From Acinetobacter wuhouensis (GTDB lineage: Bacteria > Pseudomonadota > Gammaproteobacteria > Pseudomonadales > Moraxellaceae), in assembly GCF_001696605.3 (NCBI RefSeq), contig NZ_CP031716.1, positions 124,001 through 188,000 on the forward strand: a DNA stretch of 64,000 nucleotides, given 5' to 3'. Position numbers and translations under genes: made by a program. Positions 23,697-33,680 of the stretch are shown here, in pieces (within the stretch, counting starts at the first letter, position 1; the number at the start of each line of letters is the position of its first letter). The notes below the pieces were generated by a model, which was not told where the DNA came from, searched no databases, and saw only the letters and a program-made list of their open reading frames with translations.

Positions 23697-23925
23697 CGCT
23701 GAAAATAAAGATAAACACGATACATATTAAAAATAACGATTAATTCAACAAATTCTTGCTGATTAATGATAAAAGTAGTTTAAACTTTCAAATCAGTAGA
23801 AAAAAACAATGAAATGCTTGGTGAAAAAAAGTAAATAAACTTTTCCCCATAGCGGATTGTGATTACAATTGGTTGTTTAAAATATTCGTTAAACTTTTAT
23901 TTTTTTTGTATTGAAGAATTAGACC

Positions 23926-25023
23926 GTGACCAAACCTCAGCAAAGCACACCAAAACACGTCATGATGATGGCGGCGGGTACGGGTGGACATGTATTTCCT
24001 GCATTGGCAGTTGCAAAAGAGTTGCAACAACAAGGCAGTCAAGTATCTTGGCTCGCAACACCGACAGGTATGGAAAATCGATTATTAAAACAACATAATA
24101 TTCCTATTTATCAAATTGATATTCAGGGTGTACGTGGCAATGGGATTGTCCGAAAAGTTGTAGCACCTTTTAAAATTTTAAAAGCGACACTGAGCGCAAT
24201 GCGCTATATGAAACAGCTTAAAGTCGATGCTGTTGCAGGTTTTGGTGGTTATGTTGCAGGTCCTGGTGGGCTTGCTGCTCGCTTATTGGGTATTCCTGTG
24301 ATTATTCATGAGCAAAATGCGGTGGCAGGTTTTACCAATACGCAATTGTCACGTATTGCCAAAACAGTCTGCGAAGCATTTCCAAATACATTTCCTCAAC
24401 GTGAAAAAATTGTGACCACAGGAAATCCTGTGCGTGCAGAAATTACAGCGATTTATAATCCATCATTTCGCTATAAAGAACGTGAAACCCATGTTGAGCC
24501 TTTACATATTCTCATCGTCGGTGGTTCTTTGGGTGCGCAAGCGTTGAATGAATGTGTACCACAGGCTTTAAAACAGCTCAATGTGCCATTAAAAGTATTT
24601 CATCAATGTGGTCAAAATAAGCAAGAGACCACTCAAGCATTGTATGCAGATGCGCCTGAAAATATGCAGGTTGAAGTACAGCAGTTTATTGACGATATGG
24701 CGCAAGCTTATAGCAATGCTGATTTAATCATCTGCCGTGCAGGTGCGTTGACTGTAACAGAGGTGGCAACAGCGGGTGTAGCAGCTGTTTTTGTACCATT
24801 GCCAAGTGCAGTTGATGATCATCAGACTGCCAATGCAAAATTTTTGGAGAAAACGGGTGCTGCGAAGATTTGTCCGCAAAGTACCATGACTCCAGATTCG
24901 TTAAAGGATTTACTGACTCCGTTGATGAACCGCCAATTGTTAATGGAAATGGCGGTGAAAGCTCGTCAACAAGCTCAACCAGATGCAACACTACGTGTGG
25001 TTGGTTTAATTCAAGATTTGTAA
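23926..25023 (+). CDS. murG: UDP-GlcNAc:MurNAc-pentapeptide transferase
   Basis: Peripheral membrane glycosyltransferase that converts lipid I to lipid II. The 365-residue GT-B enzyme has [15 protein letters not shown] (16-30) as the glycine-rich N-terminal loop, [24 protein letters not shown], the second glycine loop [10 protein letters not shown], and [12 protein letters not shown] near the UDP-GlcNAc site. It starts with GTG after a weak site. It opens the division cluster here: no ftsW lies upstream. Confidence 0.96.
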   Translation: MTKPQQSTPKHVMMMAAGTGGHVFPALAVAKELQQQGSQVSWLATPTGMENRLLKQHNIPIYQIDIQGVRGNGIVRKVVAPFKILKATLSAMRYMKQLKVDAVAGFGGYVAGPGGLAARLLGIPVIIHEQNAVAGFTNTQLSRIAKTVCEAFPNTFPQREKIVTTGNPVRAEITAIYNPSFRYKERETHVEPLHILIVGGSLGAQALNECVPQALKQLNVPLKVFHQCGQNKQETTQALYADAPENMQVEVQQFIDDMAQAYSNADLIICRAGALTVTEVATAGVAAVFVPLPSAVDDHQTANAKFLEKTGAAKICPQSTMTPDSLKDLLTPLMNRQLLMEMAVKARQQAQPDATLRVVGLIQDL

Positions 25024-25036
25024 GTTAGAGTTGATT

Positions 25037-26485
25037 ATGTCTCCAACAAGCCCAGCTGATAAAGCAAAAAACCTGATTAAAGTTCCAGAGATGCGCCGTA
25101 TCAAACATATCCACTTTGTGGGGATCGGTGGCGCTGGAATGTGCGGTATTGCAGAAGTGTTGAAAAACCAAGGCTACAAGGTTTCTGGTTCTGACATTAA
25201 AGCATCAAAAACCACTGCTCAACTTGAAGAAAACGGAATCAAAGTTTATATCGGACATAGTGCTGAAAATATTAAAGGCGCCAATGTCATCGTTGTATCT
25301 ACAGCGATTGATCCTGAAAATTTAGAAGTGAAAGCTGCGATAGAAACACGTACGCCTGTAGTGCGTCGTGCTGAAATGCTCGGTGAGTTGATGCGTTACC
25401 GTCATGGGATTGCTGTTGCAGGTACACACGGTAAAACCACAACGACAAGTCTAGTGACGTGTATGTTGGCAGAAGAAAATATGGATCCAACTTATGTGAT
25501 CGGTGGTTTGCTGAATCGTACTGGTGTGAATGCTGCACTCGGTGCGAGCCGTTTTATTGTGGCAGAAGCGGATGAGTCTGATGCATCATTCTTACACTTA
25601 GAACCAATGGCTGCGATTGTGACCAATATCGATGCAGATCATATGGACACGTACGGTGGTAGTTTTGATGTATTGAAAGATACCTTTGTCAAATTCCTAC
25701 AAAAAATGCCGTTCTATGGTTTGGCGGTGGTGTGTGGTGATGACGCCAATATTCGTGAAATCATGCCGCGTATCGGTCGTCCAGTAGTGACTTATGGTTT
25801 TAACGAAGACAATGATATTCGTGCGATTGATATTGAACAAACAGGCATGCAATCGAGCTTCACGGTATTGCGCAAAGGTCGTGAACCGTTACGTTTAACC
25901 ATTAACCTACCTGGTTTGCACAATATCTTAAACGCACTCGCTGCAATTGGTATTGCAACGGATGAGGGTGTTTCTGATGCTGCGATTGCACGTGCTTTAG
26001 AGAGCTTCAGTGGTGTAGGTCGTCGCTTCCAAGTTCAAGGTGAATATGAGCTGGGTGAAGGAACTGTGAAGTTGGTGGATGACTATGGTCACCATCCGAA
26101 AGAAGTTGAAGCTACAATTAAAGCTGCACGTGCGAGTCACCCTGATCGTCGCTTGGTGATGATGTTCCAACCACACCGTTTTAGTCGTACGCGTGACTGT
26201 TTTGATGATTTTGTTGACGTGTTGTCACAAGTTGATCAATTGTTGCTATTAGAGGTATATCCTGCAGGTGAAAAGCCAATTGTGGGGGCGGATAGTCGTT
26301 CTTTGGCACGTAGTATTCGTTTACGTGGTGAAGTTGAGCCGATCTTAATTGACCCAGTGGAAGGCAATTTGCAGAACGCGATACAAAAAGTGTTACAAGC
26401 AAATGACTTGTTATTAACACAAGGTGCGGGTAACGTGGGAGCAATTTCGGTAGAATTGGCTCAAAACCAACTTTATTTAAAATAA
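25037..26485 (+). CDS. murC: UDP-N-acetylmuramate-L-alanine ligase
   Basis: Adds L-Ala to UDP-MurNAc with ATP. The 482-residue Mur ligase has [18 protein letters not shown] near residue 23, the P-loop [11 protein letters not shown] (about 127-137), [10 protein letters not shown], a central domain with [13 protein letters not shown], and [10 protein letters not shown] in the C-terminal domain. The ATG at 25037, 13 bases after the murG stop, follows TTAGAG and starts the usual protein. Next gene: ddl. Confidence 0.96.
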   Translation: MSPTSPADKAKNLIKVPEMRRIKHIHFVGIGGAGMCGIAEVLKNQGYKVSGSDIKASKTTAQLEENGIKVYIGHSAENIKGANVIVVSTAIDPENLEVKAAIETRTPVVRRAEMLGELMRYRHGIAVAGTHGKTTTTSLVTCMLAEENMDPTYVIGGLLNRTGVNAALGASRFIVAEADESDASFLHLEPMAAIVTNIDADHMDTYGGSFDVLKDTFVKFLQKMPFYGLAVVCGDDANIREIMPRIGRPVVTYGFNEDNDIRAIDIEQTGMQSSFTVLRKGREPLRLTINLPGLHNILNALAAIGIATDEGVSDAAIARALESFSGVGRRFQVQGEYELGEGTVKLVDDYGHHPKEVEATIKAARASHPDRRLVMMFQPHRFSRTRDCFDDFVDVLSQVDQLLLLEVYPAGEKPIVGADSRSLARSIRLRGEVEPILIDPVEGNLQNAIQKVLQANDLLLTQGAGNVGAISVELAQNQLYLK

Positions 26486-26566
26486 TTGAGTAAGCTTTAT
26501 TCAGAAAAGTTGAATAAAACTCTGAAATTTTAAAATTGACTAACTTATAAGTTTAAGGATTTAAAC

Positions 26567-27496
26567 GTGTCAAATGCTTCTAAATTCGGCAAAGTAGCGG
26601 TATTGCTTGGTGGTAAATCTGCTGAGCGTGAGGTGTCATTAGATAGTGGTAAAGCTGTTTTAGAAGCATTATTACGTTCAGGTGTGAATGCTGAAGGCTT
26701 CGATCCACAAGAACGTAGCGTGACGGAACTTGTAAACTATGATCGTGCATTCATCGTATTGCATGGTCGTGGTGGTGAAGATGGTCAAATCCAAGGCGCT
26801 TTAGAATGGATGAATGTACCTTATACAGGTACAGGCGTTCAGGGTTCTGCGATTGGCATGGATAAGGTTAAAACCAAGCAAATTTGGCAAGGTTCTGACT
26901 TACCAACTGCACCATATCGCATTATTTCAAAAGATTCTGATTTAAAAGAAGTCATTGAAAATCTTGGTCTACCACTCATTATCAAACCTGTACATGAAGG
27001 TTCAAGTGTTGGGATGAGTAAGGTTGAAAAAGCTGAAGATTTGATTGCTGCAATTGAAAAAGCAACAAAGCATGACGCGATTGTGATGGCTGAAAAATGG
27101 ATTACAGGTCGTGAGTATACGATTTCATTCCTTAATGGTCAGCCTTTGCCAGTAATTCGCTTACAACCACCTGCGGATGTTGCTTTCTATGACTATGAAG
27201 CAAAATACAACCGTAATGATGTGGAATATGGTATTCCATGTGGTTTGAGTGAAACTGAAGAGAAAAACCTACAAGCGCTTTGTCTACGTGCCTTTCAAGC
27301 TGTGGGTGCAAGTGGCTGGGGGCGTATTGATGCGATGTTGGATGAGCAAGGTAACTTCTGGTTATTGGAAGTGAATACTGTACCAGGGATGACGAGTCAT
27401 TCGCTTGTGCCTAAAGCAGCCAAAGCTGTAGGGTATAGTTTTGATGAATTATGTGTTGAAATTTTAGCGCAAACGCTAACGGAACAAGCACACTAA
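26567..27496 (+). CDS. ddl: D-alanine-D-alanine ligase
   Basis: ATP-grasp enzyme of 309 residues that makes D-Ala-D-Ala for the peptidoglycan stem peptide. It shows VAVLLGGKSAEREVSLDSG near the N-terminus, HGRGGEDGQIQG, KPVHEGSSVGMSKV and EVNTVPGMTSHSLVPKAA near the metal site. The product corresponds to DdlB by its place between murC and ftsQ. It starts with GTG after TTTAAGGATTT. Confidence 0.95.
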   Translation: MSNASKFGKVAVLLGGKSAEREVSLDSGKAVLEALLRSGVNAEGFDPQERSVTELVNYDRAFIVLHGRGGEDGQIQGALEWMNVPYTGTGVQGSAIGMDKVKTKQIWQGSDLPTAPYRIISKDSDLKEVIENLGLPLIIKPVHEGSSVGMSKVEKAEDLIAAIEKATKHDAIVMAEKWITGREYTISFLNGQPLPVIRLQPPADVAFYDYEAKYNRNDVEYGIPCGLSETEEKNLQALCLRAFQAVGASGWGRIDAMLDEQGNFWLLEVNTVPGMTSHSLVPKAAKAVGYSFDELCVEILAQTLTEQAH

Positions 27497-27499
27497 TTT

Positions 27500-28354
27500 A
27501 TGGCTCAACTTCCTGCTTCGATGCGCCGTAAAAAGGCAGCAATTACATCAATACATGATAAACCACCGACACGTCAGGATAAGCTCTTAGACCTCGGTAG
27601 TTGGGTTTTGATGTTTGTTGCAATTGTTGTATTACTTGCAGGAATATATGGTTTATATAAGGTGGTGACTGATGCGCGTGTTGCCACTTTAGAAGTTGTG
27701 GGTACAACTTCATCTGTAGAATCTGCTGCGATGACTCAGCATTTGGCACCTGTGGTTAAAAATAATTATTTCACTTCGGATTTGGAGCAAATTCGAGATA
27801 AAGCGCTTGAAGTGTCTTGGGTAGATCGCGTTGTGGTCTCTCGTGCATGGCCAAATGGTATTCGAGTGCGTGTTATGCCACGTCATGCAATCGCACGTTG
27901 GGGAACGGGGCGGTTGTTGAGCGATGCTGGAGATGTTTATACAGAGGCTGTGGCGAAAAACCATTCAAATTTGCCATTGCTTCATGGGCCACTCAGCCAA
28001 TCCAAAGTGATGATGCGTCGTTATAATGAAATTAATCAATTATTTCATCCAGTGAATTTACGTTTAAAAGAGCTTTATCTGACTGAACGTATGACTTGGT
28101 TTATGCAGTTTGATTCAGGTCTGCGCATTATTGTTGATCAAGATCAAACCATGAGTAAACTGCAACGTTTGAGTCATTTAGCACAAACAGACCTTAAGCA
28201 AGTTTGGCCAAATATTGCTGCTATTGATTTGCGTTATCGGAATGGATTGTCGATCCAATGGCGTAATTCAGTTGCACCCAAAATTATGAATGGTCAGTTT
28301 GTTGTAACCAGTAATGACACAGCCGTTGCAGGTGGGGTCGTTGCACAGCCATAA
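27500..28354 (+). CDS. ftsQ: Cell division protein FtsQ
   Basis: Bitopic division protein that links FtsB/FtsL to the early divisome. The 284-residue protein has a basic cytoplasmic tail, one membrane helix (WVLMFVAIVVLLAGIYGLY, about 35-53), a POTRA-type region (ATLEVVGTTSSVESAAM onward) and the FtsQ beta domain (VRVMPRHAIARW). It lies 3 bp after ddl, in the standard order. Confidence 0.93.
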   Translation: MAQLPASMRRKKAAITSIHDKPPTRQDKLLDLGSWVLMFVAIVVLLAGIYGLYKVVTDARVATLEVVGTTSSVESAAMTQHLAPVVKNNYFTSDLEQIRDKALEVSWVDRVVVSRAWPNGIRVRVMPRHAIARWGTGRLLSDAGDVYTEAVAKNHSNLPLLHGPLSQSKVMMRRYNEINQLFHPVNLRLKELYLTERMTWFMQFDSGLRIIVDQDQTMSKLQRLSHLAQTDLKQVWPNIAAIDLRYRNGLSIQWRNSVAPKIMNGQFVVTSNDTAVAGGVVAQP

Positions 28355-28417
28355 TACGTGGCTTGAAAAAGAGGCGTAACGCCAAAGATAAACAATGAAG
28401 ATAATGGTAGCAAAGTG

Positions 28418-29680
28418 ATGAATGAAGCTGTTCCCTCAGTTGTTGCAATTGACATTGGGACACATAAAGTTTCAGTACTGATTGGAAAAGTACATGCCCC
28501 TGATAATATTCAGGTTATTGGTATGGCGAGCGCACGCAATAAGGGAATGAATAAAGGCAAAATCGTTAGCCTTGATAAAGTCACAAATGCAATTAAACAA
28601 GCCGTTCAAGAAGCTGAAGATATGGCTGAATGTCGCATACATTCAGCATGGGTCTCTATCCCAAGTACTGAATTACAAAGCCATTATGCAATTGGGCGTA
28701 CACCGATTTCGAATGCTGAACACACCATTACCACAACTGAAATGGTGCGTGCTTTGGAATTGGCAAAAGCGAGCCATATGACTGCGGATCATTACTTGGC
28801 AAGTGCTGTACCACTTGGTTTTGAACTTGATGATTCAAGTGAGTGGGTACAAAACCCGATCAACTTATCAGCAAATAGTATGACTGCACATTATCAACTG
28901 ATGATGATGCCAATTAGCACCATGCAGAATTTAGATCGTGCCATGAAAGGTGCCAATATTTCTGTAGAAAAAATGGTGGTCTCTTGCTTGGCAACAGCAG
29001 AAGGTAGTTTGTTGAAAGATGAAAAAGAATATGGTGTGTGTTTACTGGATATTGGTGCGGGAACGACCAATATTGCAGTTTATATAGAAGGACACTTGGT
29101 TCTTGCTCATACCATTCAGTGTGGTGGTGAAAATGTGACACGTGATATTGCAACCGTTTTACAAACCACCACTGAAGAAGCTGAACGTATCAAGCTATTA
29201 CATGGTTGTGTGGACATTCACCAAGTAAAGCCAGACCATATGATTCAGTTTGAAGCGATCGATGGACCACAAACCATTAGTCGTATTGAATTGGCTGAAA
29301 TCATTATCGCGCGTTATGAGGACATCCTCAGTAAAGTGCGTTATGAATTAGAGCAACGTGGTGCTTTACAAAGCTTATATCATGGCGTGGTTTTGACAGG
29401 TGATGTTTGTCAAATTGAAGGTATGGTGAATTTAGCGCGTCGCATGTTAGGTGTCTCAGCGCATTTAGGTAATCCACCATTACAAGTTGTAACGGATGAT
29501 CAGCACTTACCATCACTACGTCGTTCAATGTATGCTACAGCAGCTGGACTGCTCTTATTTAGCCAAAGTGATATGCAAGAAGCGATTGAAGAGCCAGAAG
29601 TTCAAGGCAGTCGTCCGTTTTTTGACAGAGTTGTGAATGGATGGAATGCTTTAAATAACAAATTAAAGGGTATTTTTTAG
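28418..29680 (+). CDS. ftsA: Cell division protein FtsA
   Basis: Actin-like membrane tether for FtsZ, 420 residues. Seen: VVAIDIGTHKVSVLIGK (phosphate 1), LLDIGAGTTNIAVYI (phosphate 2), VVLTGDVCQIEGM and an amphipathic C-terminal helix (FFDRVVNGWNALNNKLKGIF) that targets the membrane. The ATG at 28418 is used; a GTG directly upstream in frame would add one residue. The FtsA-FtsZ spacer is 162 bp, so ftsZ may also have its own promoter. Confidence 0.95.
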   Translation: MNEAVPSVVAIDIGTHKVSVLIGKVHAPDNIQVIGMASARNKGMNKGKIVSLDKVTNAIKQAVQEAEDMAECRIHSAWVSIPSTELQSHYAIGRTPISNAEHTITTTEMVRALELAKASHMTADHYLASAVPLGFELDDSSEWVQNPINLSANSMTAHYQLMMMPISTMQNLDRAMKGANISVEKMVVSCLATAEGSLLKDEKEYGVCLLDIGAGTTNIAVYIEGHLVLAHTIQCGGENVTRDIATVLQTTTEEAERIKLLHGCVDIHQVKPDHMIQFEAIDGPQTISRIELAEIIIARYEDILSKVRYELEQRGALQSLYHGVVLTGDVCQIEGMVNLARRMLGVSAHLGNPPLQVVTDDQHLPSLRRSMYATAAGLLLFSQSDMQEAIEEPEVQGSRPFFDRVVNGWNALNNKLKGIF

Positions 29681-29842
29681 GTGTAATTTTCTGGGGAATA
29701 TTGTTAGGAAGTTGTAAGTAAGCGAACCAATACTTGACAAGCTCTTTAATGAACAGCATCCTAAAAACAATTTTTATTATTGAAGATCAAGGCAGTATAC
29801 GGGCTTAAGTGACTGCCAAATATATTAGGAAATTTAAAGGTC

Positions 29843-31033
29843 ATGGCCTCATTTGAATTTTTAGACGATGAACAAACCGATAACAACGGTCAAGCCCGTT
29901 TTACTGTGTTTGGTGTTGGTGGTGGCGGTGGTAATGCTGTACAACACATGGTGCAATCTGACATCAAAGGTGTGAAATTTGTTTGTGCAAATACAGATAA
30001 ACAAGCATTAGATCGTATGAATGCGCCTTTCAAAATGCAGTTAGGTGAACAAAGCACACGTGGTTTGGGTGCTGGTGCAAACCCTGATGTAGGTCAAATT
30101 GCTGCTGAAGAAAGCCGTGAACAAATTCGTCAACACCTTGAAGGTGCAGACATGGTGTTTGTAACCGCAGGCATGGGTGGTGGTACGGGTACGGGCGCTG
30201 CCCCTGTTGTTGCTGAAATTGCACAAGAAATGGGTATTTTGACAGTTGGTGTGGTGACTACACCATTCAATTTTGAAGGTCGTCGCCGTCAACGTTCAGC
30301 GGAAAAAGGCATTGAAGCTTTAGAGCAACATGTAGATTCTTTAATTATTATCCCAAACCAACGCTTACTCAGTGTTTATGGTGACATCTCTATGCAAGAT
30401 GCTTACCGTAAAGCAGATGATGTATTGTTAAATGCGGTGCGTAGTATCTTTGATCTTGTAGTTCGTCCTGGTCATATCAACCTTGACTTTGCCGATTTAA
30501 AAACTGCGATGAGTACCCGTGGTTATGCCATGATGGGTGAAGGGAAGAGTAGTGGTCCAGATCGTGCGGAAGAAGCTGCACGTTTGGCGATCCGCAGTCC
30601 TTTACTTGATAATGTAAATATCATGAATGCCAAGGGTGTGTTAATTAACATCACTGGTGGTGCTGATGTGACATTACGTGAAACTGAAGTGATTACAGAT
30701 GTGGTTAACCAAATCGTCGACCTTGAAGAAGGTGAAGTATTCTTTGGTACGGTATTTGACCCAGATGCACGTGATGAAATCCGTGTGACTGTGATTGCAA
30801 CGGGTCTAACGCGTAATGCCAGTGATGCGACTGAAGCAAAACGTAGAACACATGTAAATGTTGCAAATACCTATGCGCAACAAACTCAACACAATGCGGT
30901 TGTTGATGAAGATGATGTTCCTGCGATCAGTAAGCGTCAAGAAGAAGGCGCGCCTGTTGTTGCCCCAAGCCCAAGTGGTCGTTCTACACCAATGAGTATT
31001 CAAGATTATTTGAAGAATCAACAGCGTAAATAA
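29843..31033 (+). CDS. ftsZ: Cell division protein FtsZ
   Basis: Tubulin-like GTPase that forms the Z ring; 396 residues. The N-terminal [15 protein letters not shown], the tubulin signature [15 protein letters not shown] (about 110-124) and the T7-loop [11 protein letters not shown] are present. The variable linker (about 320-380) is followed by [12 protein letters not shown], the C-terminal peptide that binds FtsA and ZipA; its sequence is a modest variant of the usual DIPxFLR core. The start has TTAGGAAATTTAAAGGTC upstream. Confidence 0.97.
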   Translation: MASFEFLDDEQTDNNGQARFTVFGVGGGGGNAVQHMVQSDIKGVKFVCANTDKQALDRMNAPFKMQLGEQSTRGLGAGANPDVGQIAAEESREQIRQHLEGADMVFVTAGMGGGTGTGAAPVVAEIAQEMGILTVGVVTTPFNFEGRRRQRSAEKGIEALEQHVDSLIIIPNQRLLSVYGDISMQDAYRKADDVLLNAVRSIFDLVVRPGHINLDFADLKTAMSTRGYAMMGEGKSSGPDRAEEAARLAIRSPLLDNVNIMNAKGVLINITGGADVTLRETEVITDVVNQIVDLEEGEVFFGTVFDPDARDEIRVTVIATGLTRNASDATEAKRRTHVNVANTYAQQTQHNAVVDEDDVPAISKRQEEGAPVVAPSPSGRSTPMSIQDYLKNQQRK

Positions 31034-31158
31034 TTGATTATTCTTAAAAATCATTAAGATCATCGAAAAAGGTAGTGAGATTCATTACCTTTTTTGTTTT
31101 TTATCAATGGCTAAATGTGCTAACGTATAGCGGATTTGAGAATGAATATCGAGTAAGC

Positions 31159-32061
31159 ATGTTGAAACAACGTACCCTGAAGCGAGTCGTTAAAGCGAGT
31201 GGCATCGGTCTACATAGCGGACAAAAAGTCATGATTAACTTTTTGCCACATGTGGCGGATGGGGGTATTGTATTTCGTCGAATTGATCTCGATCCACCTG
31301 TGGATATTCCAGCAGATGCGATGCTGATTCAAGAAGCATTCATGTGCTCAAACTTGGTCAATCAAGATACTAAAGTGGGTACGATTGAACATGTCACCAG
31401 TGCGATTGCTGGTTTAGGTATTGATAATCTGATTATTGAGGTTTCTGCTTCAGAACTGCCAATTATGGATGGTAGTGCAGGCCCATTTATTTACTTGTTA
31501 ATGCAAGGCGACTTGGTTGAACAGGATGCACCTAAGAAATTCATTCGTATTTTAAAGCCAGTAGAAGCTTTGATCGATGATAAGCGTGCAGTGTTCACAC
31601 CACATGATGGATTCCAGATTAACTTCACCATTGATTTTGATCATCCTGCTTTTGCCAAAGAATACCAGTCTGCAACTATCGACTTTTCAACCGAAACCTT
31701 TGTCTATGAAGTGAGTGGTGCACGTACTTTCGGTTTTATGAAAGACTTGGACTATCTAAAAGCCAATAATTTGGCATTGGGTGCAAGTTTGGACAATGCG
31801 GTTGGCTTGGATGATACAGGTGTCGTCAATGAGGAAGGCTTACGCTTTGCTGATGAGTTTGTTCGTCATAAAATTTTAGATGCTGTTGGCGACTTATATT
31901 TGTTAGGGCATCAGATTATTGCCAAATTTGATGGTTATAAATCTGGACATGCACTGAATAATCAACTTTTACGCAATGTGAAAAGTGATCCAACTAGCTA
32001 CGAAATTGTAACATTTGATGACGAGAAGTTGTGTCCAATTCATTTTGTCAATGTGACATAA
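31159..32061 (+). CDS. lpxC: UDP-3-O-acyl-N-acetylglucosamine deacetylase
   Basis: Zinc deacetylase that commits UDP-GlcNAc to lipid A; 300 residues. It begins [21 protein letters not shown], has the zinc ligand in TIEHVTSA, the catalytic EDxPxMDGSA-type loop as [14 protein letters not shown], and [15 protein letters not shown] near the C-terminus with the other ligands. The 31159 ATG matches the usual protein start. It ends the cluster, as in E. coli. In many bacteria its level is set by proteolysis; no such signal can be read here. Confidence 0.96.
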   Translation: MLKQRTLKRVVKASGIGLHSGQKVMINFLPHVADGGIVFRRIDLDPPVDIPADAMLIQEAFMCSNLVNQDTKVGTIEHVTSAIAGLGIDNLIIEVSASELPIMDGSAGPFIYLLMQGDLVEQDAPKKFIRILKPVEALIDDKRAVFTPHDGFQINFTIDFDHPAFAKEYQSATIDFSTETFVYEVSGARTFGFMKDLDYLKANNLALGASLDNAVGLDDTGVVNEEGLRFADEFVRHKILDAVGDLYLLGHQIIAKFDGYKSGHALNNQLLRNVKSDPTSYEIVTFDDEKLCPIHFVNVT

Positions 32062-32158
32062 GTCATTGTCTTTAGTGGTCTGTGTTATAGTATAACGAAA
32101 TTTAAAGCGATATAGATCACATTTTATCCATTCAAATTCGGTTTTTTATCTATTCTGT

Positions 32159-32608
32159 TTACTTTTTTTTGCTTGCCAAACGTAGTAAAGCTTGGCTAAG
32201 CTTAGGGTCGCTCACAAAACTAGCAGCATTTTCTAACATTTCTGATGTTTCAGGTGGAATGTTACGAACCATTTTTGTGAGTTGCGGGTTTGTTTCAGTA
32301 TTGTTATTTTGAATACGCAAGCGGACTTGTAATTTTTGTAAATCATGTAATTCATTGATTTGTGATAATTGAGAAATATACTGTTTTTGAAGGTAACCGA
32401 GTTGACTAATCATGGCTTGATTTTCACCGGTAATAGTCAAAATACCGTATTGATAACATACAACTTGCCAATCCTCAGGCTGAGGTAAGTGCGGTTGAAT
32501 TAATTTAGTAAGTTTTTGCCATTCGGCAACTTGCTTTGTAAGAAACGATAAGTTTCCTGTTTTTACGTGTTGTCTTGTTGGTTGAAAGACGTTTTTTGGT
32601 TCAGACAT
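32159..32608 (-). CDS. dciA: DciA family protein (DUF721)
   Basis: The 149-residue protein matches DUF721/DciA, the ancestral loader of the DnaB replicative helicase in bacteria lacking DnaC. Seen: LTKQVAEWQKLTKLIQPHLP, WQVVCYQYGILTITGENQA and a C-terminal QALLRLASKKK; the KH-like region lies in the N-terminal two thirds. It is convergent with lpxC and divergent from the M23 peptidase gene. A lpxC-dciA-M23 arrangement is common in this group. Confidence 0.85.
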   Translation of the reverse strand: MSEPKNVFQPTRQHVKTGNLSFLTKQVAEWQKLTKLIQPHLPQPEDWQVVCYQYGILTITGENQAMISQLGYLQKQYISQLSQINELHDLQKLQVRLRIQNNNTETNPQLTKMVRNIPPETSEMLENAASFVSDPKLSQALLRLASKKK

Positions 32609-32712
32609 ACATTATTCCTACATAGTGATGTCCTATCTTAAGCGCTCATTTCAGCGGATATCAAGGATGAGATCACACAAGAAATGGACGAAGAACAGTT
32701 CAAGAGGTTTTT

Positions 32713-33396
32713 ATGTACACGCGACGTATTCTTTTAGCATTCACTTTGGCAACTGCTGCCGTGACTTCTGCATCAGCAGATATGGTTCAATCTACAGATC
32801 GTTTAGAACATTTATCAAGAACTTTAGCTCAAGGTGCTTATAATCCAGATGATTTGGATTTACCTGCTTCAGCAAAAATGAATGTATCTTTACGCAATCA
32901 GGACAAACCAATTGAATTAAACAACGCCAGTATTGCTAAAAAATACGGTTCAAGTTCTACAGCAAGTTCTTCTTCTCGCTATTCTGCAAATTCTCCTTAT
33001 TCTTGGTTAGTCACGCATCCATTACCAGATTTGAAACGTGTCAGCTCTGACTTTGGTGGTCGTACGATGGGTGGACGTGCGGAAAACCATTCTGGTTTAG
33101 ATATGTCTGCGCCAAGCGGTACACCGATTTATGCAACAGGTCCTGGAATCGTAACCAAATCAGGTTGGGGTACAGGCTATGGTCAATATGTTGAAATTAA
33201 CCATGGCAATGGTTATATCACGCGTTATGCGCATGCTTCACGTCTCATTGCTCGTGTCGGCGATCAAGTGAAGGCTGGTGAACATATTGCAAATGTGGGT
33301 TGTACAGGCCGTTGTACGGGTCCGCATTTACATTATGAAGTAGTAAAAGATGGTCAACGTAAAAATCCATCTACTTACTTAGCGATGCTGCCATAA
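32713..33396 (+). CDS. M23 family peptidase (LytM-like)
   Basis: The 227-residue protein has a signal peptide (MYTRRILLAFTLATAAVTSASA, cleaved near 22) and a C-terminal M23 domain. Zn/catalytic residues are visible: HSGLDMSAPSGTPI (His and Asp ligands), then GYITRYAHASRL and GPHLHYEV with the HxH motif. This pattern fits peptidoglycan endopeptidases of the LytM class, although degenerate paralogues activate amidases instead; all ligand positions are present here. The middle region (70-95) is Ser-rich and flexible. A terminator lies at 33515. Confidence 0.88.
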   Translation: MYTRRILLAFTLATAAVTSASADMVQSTDRLEHLSRTLAQGAYNPDDLDLPASAKMNVSLRNQDKPIELNNASIAKKYGSSSTASSSSRYSANSPYSWLVTHPLPDLKRVSSDFGGRTMGGRAENHSGLDMSAPSGTPIYATGPGIVTKSGWGTGYGQYVEINHGNGYITRYAHASRLIARVGDQVKAGEHIANVGCTGRCTGPHLHYEVVKDGQRKNPSTYLAMLP

Positions 33397-33514
33397 TTCA
33401 TTCAGTCTATTTGCAAACATAAAGTGATATTTTGCTGAGTCCTTGATTAATAAAGTCGCGTTGAAGCGTCGAGTATTCAGACTATCACTGAATAAAATTT
33501 AGTTTGTATAAAAA

Positions 33515-33538
33515 AACCGCCTATATTGGCGGTTTTTT
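33515..33538 (+). terminator. Intrinsic terminator after the M23 peptidase gene
   Basis: AACCGCC (33515-33521) and GGCGGTT (33528-33534) with loop TATATT, flanked by A-run and T-run. Confidence 0.93.
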
Positions 33539-33680
33539 GTTATTTTAAGTGTTATTTGGTCAATGACTATTTAGTTCCTAAATAATAGCAACAATCTGCA
33601 TTCATCTGTAACGATAACTTAACAAGCCTAAAACATGATACATATAACATATAGAAAATTATTCAAGGAGTAGGCGAGAA

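Noticed and set aside
29731..29760. Perfect TTGACA followed by GCTCTTTAA, like a promoter with a boxA element, before ftsZ
   Set aside because: The expected -10 position (CATCCT) is poor and the boxA-like match is short; I note it but do not call a promoter or antitermination site.
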